Source: Virgisporangium ochraceum
GTDB taxonomy: Bacteria > Actinomycetota > Actinomycetes > Mycobacteriales > Micromonosporaceae
NCBI RefSeq assembly: GCF_016863655.1
Contig: NZ_BOPH01000088.1
Location: forward strand, 124,001-188,000
DNA: 64,000 bases
Reading direction: 5' to 3'
In this document: in pieces, positions 61,095 to 64,000 of the stretch
How positions within the stretch are numbered: the stretch's first letter is position 1
How the letters are laid out: every line of letters begins with the position of its first letter
Position numbers and translations under genes: made by a program
Notes under the pieces: model-generated
Told to the model about the DNA's origin: nothing
What the model saw: the letters and a program-made list of their open reading frames with translations, nothing else
Database searches by the model: none

Positions 61095-61194
61095 CTCACC
61101 GATGCTAGTGCTGCCCGGGGCAATAAGAAATAGGCAAATATCGATCAATTGGACCGGGTGGAGCGGGCCGGCACGCCCCTGGCAGGCTGACGCG

Positions 61195-61716
61195 GTGCGG
61201 GCGTTCCTCATCACCGGCAACCCGGGCTCGGGGAAGTCGACGCTGGCCGTCCACCTGCGCCAGCGCGGCGTGTCGGCGGTGGACGCCGACGACCTGGCCT
61301 TGTGGGAGGACGCCTCCGGCACGCCGGTGACCCCACCCGCGGACGTCGACGGGGCCTGGCAACTCGCCCATCGCTGGGTCTGGAACCGCGCCCGCATCGA
61401 GGCGGCCATCGCCGCGTCCGGTAACCCGGGCGGGGTGACGTTCGTGTGCGGGATCGCCGTGAACCAGCACCGGATGCTCGATCTGTTCGAGCGCGTGTTC
61501 CTGCTGACGATCGACGCCGACGCGCAGGACGCGCGGCTCGCCCTCGCGACCTCGCCGCAGCGTACCGACGCGGTCAAGCGGCAGATCCGCGACGGCCGCG
61601 CGGGGTTCCAGGCCACGATGCTGGCCGCCGGGGCGGTGCCCCTGGACGCGACCGCCTCGCCGGCGTCCCTCGCCGACACGGTGCTGGCCATGGTCGACGC
61701 TCCGCGAGAGCGGTGA
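61195..61716 (+). CDS. Small P-loop ATPase/kinase
   Basis: A 173-aa AAA/adenylate-kinase-like protein. RAFLITGNPGSGKSTLAVHL holds Walker A; VSAVDADDLALWEDASG carries the DxD at the end of the next strand; ERVFLLTIDADAQDARLAL comes later, with a lid-like loop TSPQRTDAVKRQIRDGRAGF. It resembles small nucleotide or antibiotic kinases of actinomycetes. GTG 61195; CAGGCT lies 6 nt upstream. Upstream in-frame ATG 61102 lies in the promoter area of the FnIII gene and is rejected. Substrate unknown. Confidence 0.8.
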   Translation: MRAFLITGNPGSGKSTLAVHLRQRGVSAVDADDLALWEDASGTPVTPPADVDGAWQLAHRWVWNRARIEAAIAASGNPGGVTFVCGIAVNQHRMLDLFERVFLLTIDADAQDARLALATSPQRTDAVKRQIRDGRAGFQATMLAAGAVPLDATASPASLADTVLAMVDAPRER

Positions 61717-61839
61717 CCGGAGCCGCGGTCGGGGGCCGCTGAGCCTGTGCACTCCCGCGGCCGGCGACGACGGGTGCGCCGGTGGTGAACAGCGGTTGGC
61801 GGCGCGCGGCCGGTACGCCGCTCGGCCGGCCTGCTGACC

Positions 61840-62428
61840 GGGCGGGCCAGGCACTACACGTACGTGTCGAGCCGGTCGGTGTACCGGTTTCCCGGCGTGC
61901 CGCCGTTGACCGAGGCGTCGCCGCTGTGCGGCCCCGACGAGCCGGCTGCGTCACGGAGGTCCGACCCTGGCGCCGGGCCCGCGCGACCTGCCGCTGCAGT
62001 ACGTCGACGCGCGCGACCTGGCGGCGTTCCTGCTCGATGCCGCGACAGAGCGGCTGGCCGGCGCCTTCAACCTGGTGAGCCGGTCCGGACACACCACGAT
62101 GGGCGAGCTCCTCGAGGTGGCGGCAGAGGTGACCGGCGGCCGCGCCGAGCTTCGCTGGCTGGACCCCGAAGCCGTGCTCGCCGCGGGCATCCGCCCGTGG
62201 ACCCAGCTGCCGGTATGGCTGCCGCCCGGTCCCGCCCACGAGTTCCTGCACGCAGGTGACGTATCCCGCGCCCACGCGGCCGGGCTGCGCACCCGCCCGG
62301 TACGCGAGACGATCGCGGACACCTGGTCCTGGCTCGGTTCGCTGTCCTCCACGCCGCGCCAGGCCGACGGTCCACCCGTCGGGCTCGACCCGGCGGTGGA
62401 GGCGGCCGTGCTCGCCGCGGCGACGTGA
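61840..62428 (+). pseudogene. NAD-dependent epimerase/dehydratase remnant
   Basis: The left part reads RARHYTYVSSRSVYRFPGVP then PLTEASPLCGPDEP, the strand and Tyr region after the Rossmann fold. The right part, in another frame, reads PGPRDLPLQYVDARDLAAFL, FNLVSRSGHTTMGELLEVAA and VSRAHAAGLRTRPVRETIAD. The NAD-binding GxxGxxG start is missing and a central segment is deleted between about 61950 and 61970. Two truncations and one frame change; no working enzyme. Confidence 0.8.
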
Positions 62429-62494
62429 CCCGCGGAGCCCGACCACCGACGACCCCGAGCCGGCCTGCGGGAACGGAACACCGCGTAGGGCCGG

Positions 62495-62887
62495 TCAGCC
62501 GCCGGTGGCCTCGCGCTGGATCCGTTCGAACTGGTCGGCCATCGCGGCGGCCAGCGCCTGTGCGGCCGACAGCGGACGCACCATCACCGTGAGCTCGTCG
62601 ATCAGGCCGTCACCGTCGAGGTGCAGGAAGTCGCAGCCCTCGACGGTGACGTCGCCGATGCGTGCGCGGAACACCAGCGCGTGGTCGCGGCCGTCGTCGC
62701 CGGTCAGCTCGCGGACGTACTCGAAGTCCTCGAAGACGCGGAGCACACCGCGCAGGATCGCGGCGGTGATCGCCTTGCCGGGGTAGGGCTTGAACGCCAC
62801 CGGACTGCGGAACACCACGTCGTCGGCCAGGGTCGCCGCCATGGCGTCGGGGTCGCGTGCTTCCACCGCGCTGCGAAAGTCGATCAT
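62495..62887 (-). CDS. SnoaL/NTF2-like protein
   Basis: A 130-aa protein with the NTF2-like cone fold: FRSAVEARDPDAMAATLADD, VVFRSPVAFKPYPGKAITAA, GVLRVFEDFEYV, and CDFLHLDGDGLIDELTVMVR. Such proteins act as small-molecule isomerases, hydratases or binding proteins. ATG 62887 lies six bases after TACGCT (62894-62899, minus), a leaderless start separate from the PadR gene 17 bases upstream. It may be PadR-controlled by readthrough. Confidence 0.85.
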   Translation of the reverse strand: MIDFRSAVEARDPDAMAATLADDVVFRSPVAFKPYPGKAITAAILRGVLRVFEDFEYVRELTGDDGRDHALVFRARIGDVTVEGCDFLHLDGDGLIDELTVMVRPLSAAQALAAAMADQFERIQREATGG

Positions 62888-62893
62888 CGCGTC

Positions 62894-62899
62894 AGCGTA
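62894..62899 (-). promoter_or_regulatory. -10 box for leaderless SnoaL-like gene
   Basis: Minus-strand TACGCT, six bases before ATG 62887. Confidence 0.5.
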
Positions 62900-62904
62900 C
62901 GGCG

Positions 62905-63504
62905 TCACGGGCGTCCGACCGCGGCCAGTTCGTCGAGCACGTGGTCCGGGTCCCAGGCGCCCGGGTCGGTGGTGTCGTCCCACCGCGCGATCTGTTCGCG
63001 CGCCCAGCGGGTCCAGCGGAGGACGGCCGTCTCCTGCTCGTACTGCAGCCGCAGCCCGACGGCGCTCAGATGTGCGCGCTGCGGGAACGGCACCGGACGC
63101 GTCGCGGCCAGCTCGGCGAGCGAGGCCACGCGGTCGACCGCCTCCGCCTCGATCCGGTCGATCGTGGCGAGCAGCTGTTCGGTCGTTCCGGCGTCGGCGA
63201 AGAACACCTTGACCATGCCCTCGAACTCGATGCTGCGCGGCTCGGGCGGCTCGCTCAGCCAGTTCCGCAGCGCCTCGCGTCCCTCCTCGGTGATGCGGTA
63301 GACGGTCCGGGCGCGCCGGCCGGTCAGCTCCCGCACGGAGGTCGCGAGCCCCTGCTCGACCAGCCGCTTGGGCTCGTCGTACAGCTTGCGCTCGGCGCGG
63401 GGCCAGAACCAGTTGAGACTGCGCTTGACCTGCTTGGCCAGCTCGTAGGTGGTCCACTCGCGCACCGAGAGCAGCCCGAGCAGCGCGTACGAGGTCGTCG
63501 ACAT
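62905..63504 (-). CDS. PadR-family regulator (PadR-s2 type)
   Basis: A 199-aa regulator: winged helix residues 1-85 (YALLGLLSVREWTTYELAKQ, LNWFWPRAERKLYDEPKRLV, RRARTVYRITEEGREALRNW), then a coiled dimerisation part (LLATIDRIEAEAVDRVASLA) and an aromatic end. Related to regulators of phenolic or lipid response operons. ATG 63504. Two palindromic sites in the divergent gap to 63590 are the likely operators; the divergent target is a PIG-L deacetylase-like gene. Confidence 0.92.
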   Translation of the reverse strand: MSTTSYALLGLLSVREWTTYELAKQVKRSLNWFWPRAERKLYDEPKRLVEQGLATSVRELTGRRARTVYRITEEGREALRNWLSEPPEPRSIEFEGMVKVFFADAGTTEQLLATIDRIEAEAVDRVASLAELAATRPVPFPQRAHLSAVGLRLQYEQETAVLRWTRWAREQIARWDDTTDPGAWDPDHVLDELAAVGRP

Positions 63505-63514
63505 GGCAGTCACG

Positions 63515-63543
63515 TTGACATAGTGCCCAGGGCAGTGTCTACT
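63515..63543 (+). promoter_or_regulatory. Promoter of PIG-L gene with embedded operator
   Basis: TTGACA (63515-63520), a 17-base spacer and TCTACT (63538-63543). The spacer is almost entirely the first palindromic site, so a bound repressor would block the polymerase. Confidence 0.55.
63521..63538 (+). promoter_or_regulatory. Operator copy 1 (PadR site candidate)
   Basis: TAGTGCCCAGGGCAGTGT, an inverted repeat (TAGTGC-N5/6-GCAGT) similar to copy 2 at 63557. It lies in the PIG-L promoter spacer and next to the PadR gene start. Confidence 0.6.
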
Positions 63544-63556
63544 CGCGGAAGACGCA

Positions 63557-63574
63557 TACTGCACAGGGCAGTAT
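63557..63574 (+). promoter_or_regulatory. Operator copy 2 (PadR site candidate)
   Basis: TACTGCACAGGGCAGTAT, a TACTGC-N5-GCAGTA inverted repeat sharing its CAGGGCAGT core with copy 1; centres are 36 bases apart. It lies 16 bases before the PIG-L start. Confidence 0.6.
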
Positions 63575-63589
63575 CCGAGGGAGGTTCGC

Positions 63590-64000
63590 ATGACCGACGA
63601 GAGCCGGCCGCGGCTGACGGTCGTGGTGGCCCACCCGGACGACGAGACCTTCGGCTGCGGGTCCCTTCTCCTGCACGCGGCCGCCGCCGGCGCGACCACC
63701 GCCGTGTGCTGCGCGACCCGCGGCGAGGCCGGCGAGCCCGCGCCGGGCAGCGGCATCACCACCGAGCAGCTGCCGGCCGTGCGGGAACGGGAGCTGCGCA
63801 CCGCGGCCGCGATGCTGGGCGTGTCGCGGGTGGACCTGCTCGGCTTCGCCGACTCCGGCCTGGCCGGCGAAGCCGCCCCCCGCACTCTGGCCGGCGCGCC
63901 GCTCGACGAGGTCACCGAACGGGTCCGCGCGCATATCGAGGACTTCCGCCCGCACGTGCTGGTCACCCTCGATGCCGGCGACGGACACCGCGACCACGCC
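63590..64000 (+). CDS. PIG-L/LmbE-type deacetylase (cut by window end)
   Basis: Open reading frame of 137 codons with no stop before the window ends. Zinc site LTVVVAHPDDETFGCGSLLL (His-Pro-Asp-Asp-Glu), ATRGEAGEPA loop, ERELRTAAAMLGVSRVDLLG, and the DFRPHVLVTLDAGDGHRDH strand with the His pair of the family. Family members deacetylate N-acetylglucosamine conjugates (mycothiol synthesis MshB, mycothiol-S-conjugate amidase) or related sugars. RBS GAGGGAGG at 63577-63584. It is divergent from PadR and under the two palindromes. Confidence 0.9.
   Translation, partial: MTDESRPRLTVVVAHPDDETFGCGSLLLHAAAAGATTAVCCATRGEAGEPAPGSGITTEQLPAVRERELRTAAAMLGVSRVDLLGFADSGLAGEAAPRTLAGAPLDEVTERVRAHIEDFRPHVLVTLDAGDGHRDHA

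Noticed and set aside
1..64000. tRNA or rRNA genes
   Set aside because: No T-loop-type GGTTCGAnTCC with matching arms and no rRNA segment were noticed by eye; a covariance-model scan would be decisive.

Overview
The window is 64 kb of high-GC (about 70 %) chromosomal DNA from an actinomycete. The evidence is strong G/C bias at third codon positions, many GTG starts, XRE/MmyB regulators, PadR regulators, secreted actinobacterial proteins, GAGG-type ribosome sites and -10 boxes lying directly on start codons. Genus cannot be decided from the sequence; a Micromonosporales-type organism is plausible but is only an impression. No rRNA, tRNA, CRISPR array, prophage or intact transposon was seen, and nothing resembles a biosynthetic cluster. 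The right end cuts through a PIG-L type deacetylase gene.

Layout. 0.2-2.6 kb: XRE/MmyB regulator, NAD(P)H:quinone-type oxidoreductase and cupin, one operon. 3-6.3 kb: an Hsp70 remnant, then a coupled PadR / membrane protein / DUF3105 / DUF305 operon. 6.3-30 kb is an accessory, decayed stretch. It holds transposon fragments (IS5-like, TniB-like), orphan polymorphic-toxin immunity genes (SUKH-4, barstar, DUF4240/DUF4253 relatives), an RHS remnant, two tandem secreted beta-trefoil lectins, a LysE exporter, an XRE regulator beside an aldo/keto reductase, a SMP-30 lactonase, many small hypotheticals and a family of short palindromic intergenic repeats. 28.9-34 kb: a lone molybdopterin dehydrogenase subunit, divergent from a PadR-ABC-FtsX operon. 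34.3-51.6 kb: secreted or membrane proteins (PASTA lipoprotein, NPCBM protein, HELGH peptidase, RTX-like protein, small secreted proteins), a CGNR-like regulator, a membrane Hsp70-like ATPase next to a large beta-propeller, and an endonuclease/phosphatase-fold enzyme. 51.9-64 kb: a diguanylate cyclase, a large secreted metzincin, another cluster of broken genes, a WapI-type immunity gene, a fibronectin-III protein behind a CebR-like operator, a small kinase and a PadR-controlled divergent pair.

Two themes run through the window. First, about eighteen genes are visibly damaged, mostly by internal deletions that removed a catalytic or nucleotide-binding core and left both ends recognisable. Examples are Hsp70, CAP, chorismate mutase, SAM methyltransferase, P-loop kinase, NAD-epimerase, the cNMP/thioredoxin-reductase fusion, SDR and TetR. 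One deletion apparently fused the membrane part of a sensor kinase to a LuxR DNA-binding domain in frame, giving a possible new membrane-tethered regulator (45076-45531). Second, at least fourteen genes have a TAnnnT box 6-8 nt before the start codon and no Shine-Dalgarno sequence, so leaderless transcription is probably common here; this rule was used to choose several starts.

No complete new multi-gene system was found. The best leads are the sensor-LuxR fusion, the 28-bp palindromic repeat family limited to 7.6-25.3 kb, a 22-bp-arm hairpin inside a Clp-N pseudogene, and the membrane Hsp70 / beta-propeller pair.
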